Of a stretch of 64,000 nucleotides of DNA, positions 12,309 through 22,588 are shown one piece after another. Below the pieces are notes generated by a model. The model saw only the letters and a program-made list of their open reading frames with translations, ran no database searches and had not been told where the DNA came from. Location: the NCBI GenBank assembly GCA_011032825.1, contig JAADJZ010000002.1:2232001-2296000 (forward strand), in the 5' to 3' direction. Numbering within the stretch: position 1 is the first letter of the stretch; every line of letters begins with the position of its first letter. The translations under genes and the position numbers were made by a program. Origin of the DNA: Massariosphaeria phaeospora. Its lineage: Eukaryota > Ascomycota > Dothideomycetes > Pleosporales.

Positions 12309-12683
12309 GCATGACGTGGCGTCGGGCGTTCTTTCTGGACATGCGTTGCACGTGGTGGGCATTGGACCGCTCCTACCTTTCTACGGCACGAGTGGGCCGT
12401 TCTTGCCCGGGTGCTCCTTCCGTCTCTCCTTCCCCGCTTCAAACGGCGCTGGCTACAGATTCCATCAACTGCATCTTGCATCTTCCTCCACCTGTACTGT
12501 CCTCTGTTGTTCCTTTTCTCCTCCCAACGGGCTTCGCTTGGTCACAAAACCTGCGGACAAGCTAATCACGCCCCTACATATTCTTTGAGCCATCGCCGCA
12601 CCTAACCATCGTACCTACAAGTCCATCATCAAACAGGGCACACCTTTGTATACAGCCTGCTGCATTGTTACGGCCACAGTCAT

Positions 12684-15131
12684 ATGCCGGTGGACCCGTC
12701 CTCGTCCTCGTCTCAACCGGGACGACCCAGTCACGCTCGCCATGACTCCAAACCACGGACTAGAAGACCCTCGCGGGGGATCAGCAGACCTTCCTCGCGG
12801 GAGACCACTACTACAACATCGAGGCTAGGCGGCAGCATCGAGCCCGGGCCGCAGCGAAAATCCAGCCGAGTTTGGGCTTCCCTTCAAGATCACGCCGACC
12901 ACATCAATCAAGTAACACCAGGCGGAAGCAGCTCTCCACCTGATGTAGGGGACAGGCGGGAAGGCATTATCTGGGCACCTCCCACTACAGTTCGTGACCC
13001 CACCCCACCACCTCCGTCTCCACCGTCGTTGGAGGAACTCATGCGCCAGATGTCCCTTAATAAAGCCTTGAGAAGTGGGAGTCTGGAAGGCTCAAAACTC
13101 AGGCCGATCTACAGCTTCAGCAATCAAGTATCTCACAACTCCAGTAACCACGCATCCCACAACTCCTCGTATACGTTGACACGCCAAAGTACTGACCTCT
13201 CGGCTTTTGATAGCTTCGATAGAGGTGCCTCGCGGCATGGACCAGACATGAGAATGTTCCAGTCTGCTTGGGCGGATCCGGATCGGGACAAGAGTCGGAG
13301 TGGCAGAAATGAGGCTGACAAGGAAAGCGTCACAAGACTAAGCAAGTTGCGTCGGCTGTCAACGTTTATGTTGACTCCAGCTATCAACAGAAAGGCCTCT
13401 GATGAGAAAACACAGAAATCGGTTCGAGTGGTCGAGGGCCAAGCCAGCCAACCCCAAACAGCCGATCCACATTGGCAGCCCAAAGGCGGGCTCAAAGACC
13501 GGAGGAAAATCAACCAACCCGGAGCCATGACCTTGACGATTCCTCCAGAACTATCCAGTCTACCTGCTCGCGGGAGGCCGCACATTTCCCCAGATATACA
13601 GTCACTGGAGATAATGTCACGTCGTCGTGCTCGCAGCCCAAAGACACCCTTTCCGGTTCAGGAAGGCCGCACGCCGTGGGAGCTTCCCGGTGTTAAGATG
13701 GAGCGGCCCGCAACGACTCCGAGAAACGACTCTGACACTTCAAAACCGGGTCGTCATGGGATGCTCCGAGGTAGTGATATATCTCCTTTCTCACCGCCGC
13801 TCTTGTTCAAGGACCGTCCTACCACACCACCGCTCTTGTTATCCAATGCCCGTTCCACACCGGGACTCAAGGACCATAACACCATAAGCGGGGCTTGGTT
13901 TAGAAGAGGTAATAGTGGGGCAAGCGATAGTGGCCTTGGCCGTGCTCCAGATGGATACGAATTACCGGAGATCCCTGCAAAACGTCCTGCCGATGACGGT
14001 CCAGAACAGGTGTCAGTTGAATTGAAGAAAATTGCTAAACGTTCTCGACGCTGGCAGTGGAGTAGCTCCCGCGCATCGAATGAGGCTAGTCCCACTAAAC
14101 CAACTCCTCGCCAATCCTCCGAGAGTAATTTCACTTTTACACGATTCTTCAAGAGCCGCGCCAAGACTTCATCTTCCCCAAACTTGCAGACAAACTTGCA
14201 GACATCGGGGGTGCCAAACAAAAGTACCGATTCTCAAAGGTCCCAGGAACCAACGAACCCTGACAGGAGCCTATCAAATATGGCAGTCCCTCCCGTCTTC
14301 ATACCCCCCGGCTTGAACCGCATCAACACCCCTCCCATGTTCGACAACGACGGTGAACTCAAAGGCAAACTAGGTAACTTTTTCTTCGACTACCAGAACC
14401 CGGCCAAAAGGCAAAAGCATGTACCCGGGCTCTCGCCTGCCGGTCACTGGGACTCGGACGCCGTCCTCATGTCTCTAGAAAGAAACATCACGCCCTCGGG
14501 CTCCTCAAACGAAGAGTCGCCCCAGCGCCTCAGCCCTCTCGTCACGCCAGGCACTAATGACGATGACAGGGCCGGCGGCCCCTCGTTCCTTTTCGCCCTC
14601 GCTACTCCACCGTCACCCACTGCGTACCACCTCGCCGTGCTCCCGCGCCCAGGCCCGCCGCCGCACACGGGCGGTTCAGAAGCGAGCCCCCAAACCGACT
14701 GGTTCCGTCGCGCCTCGCAAGTCCCGGAGGACTCGATGCAGGCGGCCCTCCGCGAGGCCGAAGAGCGCGCCAAGTTCGAGTGGATCGTCCCAGAGCATCT
14801 TCCCACGAGCCCGCTGTGTCCGCTGTCGCCAAAGTACCACGGAAAGCTGAAGAAGTTCTGCTACTGGCATAGCAAGGAGAGGCCGTCGCGCAGGGAAAGC
14901 AGGGACATGACGATGGCGACCGTGTTGGCGAATGAGGGCACGCACAGCGAGCCGTACGGGGCCATGTTGGGGGATAGGGGCAAGGGCGAAGTTAAGCCTG
15001 CGGGGACGCCTGATACGCCGAATACGGAAGCCTCGCAGATTAGCCCTGACAGCGACATGACGGACTTTCTGCCTGGTCAGGGGCGGCGGAAGTCGCGGAT
15101 GCTGAGTTTCTCGGGTGGCTCGATAGTGTAG
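12684..15131 (+). CDS. Large Ser/Pro-rich disordered protein, unknown function
   Basis: A single open frame of 815 residues, rich in Ser, Pro, Arg and Lys, with no transmembrane segment, signal peptide or recognisable domain. It opens with MPVDPSSSSSQ and has Ser-rich low-complexity stretches and poly-Pro runs (PPPPSPPS near residue 110). Two short ordered-looking blocks occur near residues 545-575 (FFFDYQNPAKRQ) and 715-735 (FEWIVPEHLPTSPLCPLSPK). The latter looks like a conserved motif of uncharacterised Dothideomycete proteins. The C terminus is RKSRMLSFSGGSIV. Composition fits a phosphorylated scaffold or regulator, but that is a guess. The start is the first ATG of the frame; GC content and codon use match neighbouring genes, which supports a real gene. 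Confidence 0.75.
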   Translation: MPVDPSSSSSQPGRPSHARHDSKPRTRRPSRGISRPSSRETTTTTSRLGGSIEPGPQRKSSRVWASLQDHADHINQVTPGGSSSPPDVGDRREGIIWAPPTTVRDPTPPPPSPPSLEELMRQMSLNKALRSGSLEGSKLRPIYSFSNQVSHNSSNHASHNSSYTLTRQSTDLSAFDSFDRGASRHGPDMRMFQSAWADPDRDKSRSGRNEADKESVTRLSKLRRLSTFMLTPAINRKASDEKTQKSVRVVEGQASQPQTADPHWQPKGGLKDRRKINQPGAMTLTIPPELSSLPARGRPHISPDIQSLEIMSRRRARSPKTPFPVQEGRTPWELPGVKMERPATTPRNDSDTSKPGRHGMLRGSDISPFSPPLLFKDRPTTPPLLLSNARSTPGLKDHNTISGAWFRRGNSGASDSGLGRAPDGYELPEIPAKRPADDGPEQVSVELKKIAKRSRRWQWSSSRASNEASPTKPTPRQSSESNFTFTRFFKSRAKTSSSPNLQTNLQTSGVPNKSTDSQRSQEPTNPDRSLSNMAVPPVFIPPGLNRINTPPMFDNDGELKGKLGNFFFDYQNPAKRQKHVPGLSPAGHWDSDAVLMSLERNITPSGSSNEESPQRLSPLVTPGTNDDDRAGGPSFLFALATPPSPTAYHLAVLPRPGPPPHTGGSEASPQTDWFRRASQVPEDSMQAALREAEERAKFEWIVPEHLPTSPLCPLSPKYHGKLKKFCYWHSKERPSRRESRDMTMATVLANEGTHSEPYGAMLGDRGKGEVKPAGTPDTPNTEASQISPDSDMTDFLPGQGRRKSRMLSFSGGSIV

Positions 15132-15267
15132 TTTGATTTAGCTTTTGATTTCTAACAGAGGGTGTGCCTTCGAGTGAGGCTGTATCTACACAGGCAGACT
15201 TTTGCGTGCATGTAGTGCACTATGAATTAAGTCTGTATTAAATTAACTTCTAGGCTCCAAAAACTCT

Positions 15268-17066
15268 CTACTTGCATTTGTATTTATAAAAGAATTGCAC
15301 GTACACCTTGGGAGTTAGGCCACTAAAGAGGCACACCTCCATCACAACCATTTCAACATCCCGCACAGTTGTTTTGAAGAGATTCGTGCGAACACCGTGG
15401 TCGCTGATCTTCAGCCCGTTCCTGCTCTCGCAGTGCCTGGAAATTCCTGCAAACACGCACGTCATTTCTGCCATGGCAAGGTTGATGCCGATACAATTTC
15501 GAGTCCCTTTGCTCCACGCAAACTGATACCGGTTCATGGTGGGGTTGTCAAGCCACCTCTCTGGCTTAAACCTTCGGTGATCTGGGAAGATGCTCTCGTC
15601 GCGGTTCAGAAGAACGTGGGACATGCTCATGGGCGTACCGGACGGAATGTGCCACGTTTTGCTAGTAGCTCGATCGGAGAACACTGTAGCTTCAAGAGGT
15701 GAGACGCGCGGTGAGCGATGACTGCCACCAACACTGAGACGCAGAGATTCCTGTATCACTCACTGCCGCAAGATATGGCAACTGTTCCAATCAATTGAAC
15801 AATTCCAATATCGGCGGAGCGATCGGGCATTGCTGCAACCAGCTCGGTTTGCAATCTCTGAAGAACATGGGGTTCATTCAAAACGTAAAATGCGCCGACT
15901 GTGAGAGCCCATGCCGTGCTAACGGTACCTGCACTGATTACCAATGCGCCATTTTGTATCAGATGTGGCGGCGTTTTCTCCGAGTCTAGTAGGTTGCTGG
16001 ACAAAATCTGTTGCAGTATTGTTTGTTGTGTGATTTTCACAGTGTCTTTCTCTAGGAGGACCTGTCTTGCTTGCTTTGCAATGTTCTGTGCCTGTAAGCG
16101 GTCGTCTTGTTCTTGAGTGGAGACCTTACCCGTTGAAATGGCATGAATGAGGTCGAACGAAGCCTGCGTACCAGCCATTCAGATGAGTAGCGTGCTAGAA
16201 GAATTGGATATCCAAGCCAAGGTAGATGATTCATCAATGCAAGGCAGTTAAGCCCCTTTTCAATTGGGCGAGCAAATTCGGGGTTAAAGTCTAGGGCGTT
16301 TAGTTTGTTGTTTCCTTGGCCGTATGCAAATCCAATGGCAACATCTACTCTTGTTACCAAGGTCAATATACTGATATATTGACATTACCCGCTGTGTACG
16401 CAGAGAATGAGATCTTTAGGTCGATGACATCCCCGTTCTGGCCCGCTCTCCTAAGGCGCTCCAACATGGTATGCACCTGTTCCTAAATGTAATTCTCCCC
16501 TTTGCGAACTTGGCGTTTGGAGAAAAGTTGATTGACAGCAGTCCTTCGTTTACGGTGTAAATCATGTGTTACGGTGCCGAAAAGAGACTTGTTAATAAAC
16601 AAGCTACCTGTAAGCTAACTCTATTTATCGCGTTTCTTTAGAGTATTACAGTAGATTTCACTAAAGAAATTAGGATCTGCAATGTGCATTTCAGATAGGT
16701 TGATGCGAACAATGTTGCCATATTGCTTGTGAAGTTGTTCAATTTTGAACACGTATTGCCCTCGCTAGATGCAGTCATAGTAGAATTCGTACCTTGTAGG
16801 TAGGTTAGTAAGGCGATAGGCTCAATTAAGCAAGATACCTACTAAAAGGTTGTAGCGGCTAATCTAGGCCCGGGATATCCTTTCAGAAAATGCAGAAACA
16901 AATTATAGATAGCGAGGGAAGCAAAGTAAACCGCAATGATTACGAGTACGGCAATGCAAATATTAGGAACCCTTAGGTCTCTAAATAATGTTAGAGGATA
17001 AGAAGAAATTGTCATTTTCTTTGAGTAGACAGAGAAATAGAAAGAGGCGACGGAGATAGAAGGCAT
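15268..17066 (-). pseudogene. Cytochrome P450 pseudogene
   Basis: All landmarks of a fungal microsomal P450 are present but scattered over several frames. The N-terminal membrane anchor ends in [27 protein letters not shown] and SLFGTVTHDLHRKRR follow. A degenerate I-helix (ALVISAGTVSTAWAL), the K-helix ESLRL and the haem-binding loop FAWSKGTRNCIG come last. In-frame TAG codons interrupt it near 16765 and 16483. Frame changes occur near 16180, 15790 and 15760. The last two coincide with 4-bp tandem duplications (CAATCAATT and CACTCACT on the plus strand). It cannot encode a full enzyme. Type resembles the benzoate-hydroxylase or trichothecene-oxygenase group; exact family is not assignable. 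Confidence 0.85.
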
Positions 17067-17100
17067 GTGAGAAAAGAAGAAAGCAGAAAATATCTTTACA

Positions 17101-17893
17101 GGAAGAAACTATATAGGTGTAATCTGGAGAAACCGTGGTCCTAGTAGCGCGCTGGACAAAAAGAACTACTTAACTTACGCCAAATTGACGATGTCCACCT
17201 ACTTAGCGCCCGTTGAAAACATATAAGGCTCCTTGCTACTGGCAGCGCAAAGACATCGAACGCAGGAACTGTTGGTGCTTGTACTGTGCCGTTAACGCTA
17301 TAGTAGGTGAATGTCTGGAGGGAGGTAGAGGTTCGTCGGTTATCTGTCAGAGTTAGCTGAGGTGCCCGTGCGGTACCGCCTACGTCATTCGTCTCCTTCT
17401 TGGAGGGGGGGGCGGGAGCGGTTTTTTTGGCCAGCGCAGGTGTTTGAATCTAGCGTTCAACCTTGAGAGACTCGAGTTTGAAGACTCTAAAGCGGGATTC
17501 TGTGCGCTCCTTTAGCGCTTTTCCCTCGCCTTAGCAGCCTTTTCGTAGGCGCGCTGCTTGTTGTAGGGTGCGGCCTACACGCTCTAAGGCACAGGTGTAT
17601 AGTTATCCTAGAAGCCTTCTAGGATCTAGTAATTGTTCTCCCGTGCGATCTGTCGGGTTGATTTCCAGCGGCCCATCTTGTCAGTAGTACAGTAAAGGAT
17701 AAGGATACCAGCGCAATAGCAAAGGGGTACTAGCAGCAGAGCAATAGCTTAGGTAGGATAGGAATCGTGGACTTAGGAGCGGTAGGAGGCACAGGTGTAT
17801 ACGGATAGTTGTCCCAGGATCTCGTTGGAGCTTCGTGACGCGAAATAGCAATGGAGTTGACTGAAGATAGCGGGTCAGGCTCAGGGTATTTAT
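17101..17893. other. Decayed sequence of unknown origin
   Basis: About 0.8 kb with no open gene. On the minus strand around 17700-17450 a lysine- and alanine-rich reading appears (PYNKQRAYEKAAKAREKR) interrupted by several TAG codons, which looks like the tail of a dead gene or transposon. I cannot name the family. A GGGGGGGG run lies near 17405. Confidence 0.35.
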
Positions 17894-18064
17894 TTATCTT
17901 GACAATTGCGAGAACGGTAGTGCTAAAAAACGAAAAGAATAATCATGCTGTGGATGAAGGTGTGTTGCCAGGGCGAGAAAGAAGGCTTTGCACGGATAGT
18001 TAGCGGGAGAAACTGGAAAAGCATCACAAACGCGTAAGCCCGATCGATAGATAGAGTACTCACA

Positions 18065-18319
18065 ACACGCTCCGCTAGCTCCGGGAACTAGAGAAATGAA
18101 TGCGGCTATGACAATGCTGTAGACCGGGCGGGTCAAGGGGTTCGTGCCGTTGTATTGCTGCAGGAAGTAGGATATAAGGCCGAGGACTGTGGCCGCCGTA
18201 ATGGATTGCATGATGCGCAGGCGAATGTAGGCTACGCGTATGTTGTTTAAGTTAGTGGCGCGGCTGAGGACAATAGCTGCTGTGCCGAACTGCGCGACGC
18301 GCAGGGCGACAGAGGATAT
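18065..18319 (-). pseudogene. Remnant of a MARVEL-like multi-span membrane protein
   Basis: The minus strand reads SSVALRVAQFGTAAIVLS, then RLRIMQSITAATVLGLISYF and PVYSIVIAAFISLVPG: two or three membrane helices arranged as in fungal MARVEL-type proteins. The codon where the initiator is expected (18319-18317) is ATA, not ATG. A consensus donor, GTGAGTAC, follows at 18064, but no matching later exon is visible in the next 900 bp. I read it as a truncated relic. An alternative is a live gene with an unrecognised upstream exon, because an open stretch continues about 66 bp further upstream. Confidence 0.4.
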
Positions 18320-18576
18320 GCGTAAGATATTGTCGATATAGGCGACTTGTGAAAGACTGGGTCCACCCCACTTGAAACCACCGCAGGGTGGAAGTTAAGT
18401 TGCGAGGTAGCACGCCCGGGCAGTCGATGACGCACGCGCGGAGAGAACGACCAAACAACTAACTAAGACCTCGCAATAACGATTATCTTCGTCACCAGTC
18501 GCTTTCACTACGTAGTTGGGTGAGGATGGATCTACATATAGTGGGTTTTGCGTGCCACGTGGTGATGGTTGTGGTA

Positions 18577-18646
18577 GGCAAGGCAAGACAAGGTAAGGTA
18601 AGGTAAAGTAAAGCAAGACAAAAGAAGACAAGACAAGACAAGACAG
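18577..18646 (+). repeat. Degenerate pentanucleotide microsatellite (AAGGT/AAGAC)
   Basis: About 70 bp built from five-base units, first GCAAG-like, then AAGGT, then AAGAC. Translation of the opposite strand gives a hydrophobic, leucine-rich frame that is an artefact of this repeat. Confidence 0.85.
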
Positions 18647-18878
18647 CTTAACAGAAGCAAACCGAATCAAACTAGACCGAACCAACCTAGCATCGGCGCA
18701 TGAACTCCGGGTTGAACTAAACTGCCGCTGCTGCTGCTGCTGATGGTGTCGAAGAGAAAAGATGATAGTGAGGTCAACGTCGAAACTAATAGTTTTGCTA
18801 TACATACATATATCCCCTCATCTGCGCAGTCGAGATTCCCGAGCGACGAAGCCCATGTAACGGACTGTTCGGCATTGG

Positions 18879-18903
18879 GTAAGTAGGTAGGTAGGTAGGT
18901 AAG
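18879..18903 (+). repeat. AGGT tetranucleotide repeat
   Basis: A short run of GTAG/AGGT units lies between the membrane-protein remnant and the TRI14-like gene. Nothing else is recognisable in 18320-19055 apart from this and the pentanucleotide repeat. Confidence 0.8.
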
Positions 18904-19055
18904 TATGGGCAGGTAGTCAGGTATGCACAACTCCATCACATGTCCGCTACCCCAACCCAATCCAACCCCCTTCTCCGATTTCCCGCCCGCGCCTGAACCA
19001 CCGCCCTCGTCCATTCTCTCCACCTACTCCATCCACCCCCTCACCCCCCCACCCC

Positions 19056-20164
19056 CTACCTCAGCAACGCCTCCACCTCCCCACCCACGTCCCGAAACGG
19101 CCACACCCCCCTCCCCCCCGCCGTCCCCGGCCCTCCCAACCCCTCATCCCCAAACGGCTCCAGCACCATATAAATCCCATCCCCGACCTGCGCCGCCGTA
19201 ACAACGCTCGTCCCCGCATCAACCTCCCCAATCGGCACAACGCCGCGGAACTCCGCCGTCCGCCACTTCGCATCGCGACTATAGAACACGCTCAGCCCAA
19301 CCGTGTCCTCGGCAACCAGCAGCACCGTGCCGGCGTATTTGGGCGGCAGGTAGATGGCGTCGCTGGCGCCGAAAGTATGGTTTGCGTTTGTGACGGGTAT
19401 GGGCGTGGGGATGCCGGTGGGGGCGCGCATGTCGAAGCGCCAGAGCTGGGAGGAAGCGTCGCCTTGGGCGAGCAGCAGCCAGTCGAGGGCGGCGATGCCG
19501 CCGATGCCCTTTTGCGTTTGGTTGATGCTCGCGGGCAGGTACCACGGGGTGACGGTTTTGCCGTCGCGCGTGACTTTCAGCAGCGTGCCGGGCCAGGTGC
19601 CGACGACGAAGACGTTGCCGTCCGGGTCTTGCTCGACGTCTTGGAAGCCGCCGTACCGGCCCTGCGACGTCGCGGTTAGGTTGATTTTGTGGATGAGTTG
19701 TTTTTCTTGCGGGTCGTACTGGAGGAGCCAGTTGGTGCCGGCGATGTCGCGGCCCTCGGTCGCAAACGCGTTGGCTGTGTCGGCGATGAGCGAGACCAGG
19801 CCGTTCTTGCGGTTAACACCCACGGCGCCGAGATGGAAGGCGGGGTTGTGCGAGATGCCTTCGAATTCGACGATCTCGTGTTCTTGAGTATAGGGGTCGT
19901 AGATGCCTAGCGAAGCGTTCCAGAGTTGGCTATGATGACTCAGTATTTGCAAGGCTTGAGGCATGGTTGAAGAAGTACTTACCCGAGATATAGCTTGCAG
20001 GAGTTGAAGTCGAAGTCGGCGTTTTCGGGGTACAGCTGGTACTGGTTGATGGTGAAGTTGCCTTTGAAGGGAGCACATTTGCTTTGGGGTTGAGGCACGG
20101 CAGGATGCGCAAATGCAGCGCCTGCGAGCACTGCCGCCGATGCGAGCGGAGAAGAGAGATGCAT
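19056..20164 (-). CDS. Secreted TRI14-like beta-propeller protein
   Basis: Two exons, 20164-19983 and 19929-19056, separated by a 53-nt intron (donor GTAAGT), encode 351 residues. The first 19-22 residues (MHLSSPLASAAVLAGAAFAH) form a clear signal peptide. The rest is a single globular domain with blade-like repeats, such as GVNRKNGLVSLIADT, GRYGGFQDVEQDPDGNVFVV and GIGGIAALDWLLLAQGD. Length and segment order resemble TRI14 of the Fusarium trichothecene cluster and its many homologues, which also look like SMP-30/NHL-type propellers. TRI14 is reported to affect virulence rather than toxin synthesis. No trichothecene synthase gene is seen here, so a role in toxin making is not implied. A TATA-like CATAAAAAGG lies about 80 bp upstream on the minus strand. 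Confidence 0.7.
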
Positions 20165-21256
20165 TTTATTTCTCTTTGGGCTGGATTGGACTGTCGAAGT
20201 TGGATCAACCGAAGCTGATGGCTAGACCAGGCGCCTCCGCCCTTTTTATGCTCATGAAGTTGGATTTGATTATGTGCTTCAACAGGGAGAAGCTTGCAGA
20301 TAAAGGAACACGAGCATTCAACCGGCATTGCGCCCAAGCTCGAGTATATAAGCCTCAATATGAGTAGCGGGCCGTGATGCACCTATGTGTTCTCGAACAT
20401 ATTGTCATCGCTGCACAAATGCACGTAGCTGAACCCCAGCCTTGCGTAATGCCTTGAGAAGCGTTAGCTGGAGTACAGTTTGAGAGCTGTCTTACTGGGA
20501 TATAGAGTGCGAATAAACGCAGCGGTCCCAAGCACGTCTGAAGAAGCGCGTGGCCCGGGGAAGCGAAGTAATTATCCGTGATCCAAGGCTCTGGTAAGTT
20601 TCGCATGGGACGGACGGATCGGTACGCAATCGCACGAGAGTATTCTGTACTAGCGGTAAAGCAGATAACACCTCCAAGGCGACTGTTGCCTTAACGAACA
20701 TATCCGAAAGAAGGATGCAGTGCCGTTACGTCATGAGATCCTCCCGAGATTCTTCCAAGATAGACAAGAGAATGCGCACGTAGAGGAGTCTCAGACCGAT
20801 TAACGTATATCTCCTTCAACAACTGCCCTTTGCATCGAATCTCAGGAAATCGCGAGATCTAAGATATGAGGTAGTTTATTGTATAGAGAGCCAATATACA
20901 GTCCAGCAAGCGGAATGGTTGAAACAGACGCGCTCTTTCTCGGCGCTGCAGGCTTACCGGGTAATAAAAGCACGGGTGGTCAGGTACGCGATCTAGTCAT
21001 TGGATGGCATTTGCACATGCCAATGTAACAGAAGCATTGAACTGTCAAGTTAGCACAGCCAATGGACTCAAGGTACATGAAACTGAAGACTAGGAGCAGT
21101 GTGAAGAAGGGTATCAATATTTCAAACTTCGAACAATGATCTGGCCATGGAGGCATAAGCCGACTCACATGGTTCTTACCCGCGCCAGAAAGCAGAACCA
21201 ACCTGCCCCACCGTCTATATTCGTCCTCGGGTCGGTATATCGGTTGCGTCGCCTGC
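20165..21256. other. Intergenic region without recognisable gene
   Basis: About 1.1 kb between the 5' end of the TRI14-like gene and the 3' end of the HD-domain gene. A lone TATATAAG occurs near 20345 on the plus strand but is not followed by a recognisable gene. Weak open frames show no family resemblance. Confidence 0.5.
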
Positions 21257-22137
21257 CTATAGTGGAGCTGGCTTCGATGTAGGCTTCGTGCCATGCGCCC
21301 AGCTCGGCTCCTTGTTGAGGCCTGCCCACAGCTCCACGCGCTCCCACAGGACGTGATTTGACCAGGCCTTCACCTCTTCAGACTGAATCCTCTTGGATAC
21401 CCACGTGAATTCCCCCAGATCAAAACGGCCTTCATGGAACCGCTCGTATTCGATCATTTGCAGGATCAGCTCAATCTTGTCGATGTCGTGCACGAACTTG
21501 CTCTCCAACGTGACGCTGTCTTCGTACTCTTGCCATATCGCGCGGATATCTTGGCCGTTGAGCCCGCCGTTGAACTTGCCAAGCAGATTGTGGCAGATGT
21601 AGTCCATGGTCCCAGACTCGCGGCGGCTCTTCTCCTCTTTGGACACGGGGTCTACGGGCGTAATGTCGCCAACAATTGCTTCGGCCATGTCGTGGATGAG
21701 TGCCATGCGACAGCACTTGAGGATGTCGAGCTTCGAGGAGATGGAGGAAGGCGCCATCATGGTGAGGATGCTCATGCGGTACATGTGGTCGGAGATGGAT
21801 TCGGCATGCTCGATGCCGAAGCGGAGCCAGCCGGCGCGCTTGGTGGTCTTGAGCCGCTCGAGGAGGTGGAAGAACGGGACGGGCGAGGTTGTGTTTTCGG
21901 CATACCGCGGAGTGATGGTGGAAAGCACTAGGACCGTCAGCATCGAGCGAGGGGAGTGGTGAAAGCAGGCGGCGGGAGAAAGAAGGTGTCGCATACGAAC
22001 GACGCTCCGGCTTCAGTTCAGGACCTACCACTCTCCACGGACCACGGCGCGTCGGCATTCGTTTCGCTGGAGCTGGCTGCATGCGGCTCCGTTTTGGCGG
22101 GAAGGCCGCTGGCTTGGGTGCTTTGGTTGGCTGTCAT
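21257..22137 (-). CDS. HD-domain phosphohydrolase, HDDC2/YfbR-like 5'-deoxynucleotidase
   Basis: The family hydrolyses 5'-deoxynucleoside monophosphates in a metal-dependent reaction. Two exons are proposed: 22137-22029 and 21927-21257, with a 101-nt intron (GTAGGT donor, CTGAC branch site). The join gives APWSVESVLSTITPRY, typical of fungal members, and a protein of 259 residues. The metal-binding HD pattern is complete: a first His in SISDHMYRM (about residue 84), the HD pair in LIHDMAEAIVGD (about 115-116) and the distal Asp in HDIDKIELILQ (about 184). The substrate-loop sequence RAGWLRFGIEHAES is also present. If the intron is not real, translation could start at an ATG at 21943. Neighbours are unrelated. 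Confidence 0.88.
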
Positions 22138-22217
22138 GGTGGCTGCTTGGACGGCACGAAAGGAAACGGGCAGGACTCGTATATGACGGCGTGAAGGGGC
22201 GCGGTTTGCCCAGGCAG

Positions 22218-22331
22218 ACGTGTTTGGGACGTGTTTGGGACGTGTTTGCGCGAGGTAAAAGCGCGGAGAAGCGGGCGAGGGTGAAAGTGAAAGTGAAAGT
22301 GAAGGACGGTGACGGTGACGGTGACGGTGGG
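22218..22331 (+). repeat. Cluster of short tandem repeats
   Basis: Three motifs follow each other: ACGTGTTTGGG in three copies (22218-22248), GTGAAA in about four copies (22281-22304) and GACGGT in about four copies (22305-22330). They lie in the divergent region between the HD-domain gene and the augmin gene (22138-22588), which holds no other recognisable feature. Confidence 0.85.
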
Positions 22332-22588
22332 GTTGCCGCGGGGAGAAGAAACATTGGAAGCTAGGGGCTAGGGGCTAGGCTAGTTACGCGAGGCCCCACC
22401 AGCGCCAGCGCCAGGCCCGACACGGGCTAGCGGTGTTTGGTGTTTGGACGCATTTGCGGCAGCTCCCAGTCAGCACGACGGGCACGACGGGCACGACCAC
22501 AACAACACGACTGCCCGAGACGATTGCGCCCGCTCTTCTGCACGACAGCTTCGCCCACGCACATGGAGTCTGTCCTCGCCAGCACAAC

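Noticed and set aside
18395..18805. Minus-strand frame with a hydrophobic Leu-rich stretch
   Set aside because: The apparent membrane segment comes from the pentanucleotide repeat on the other strand.
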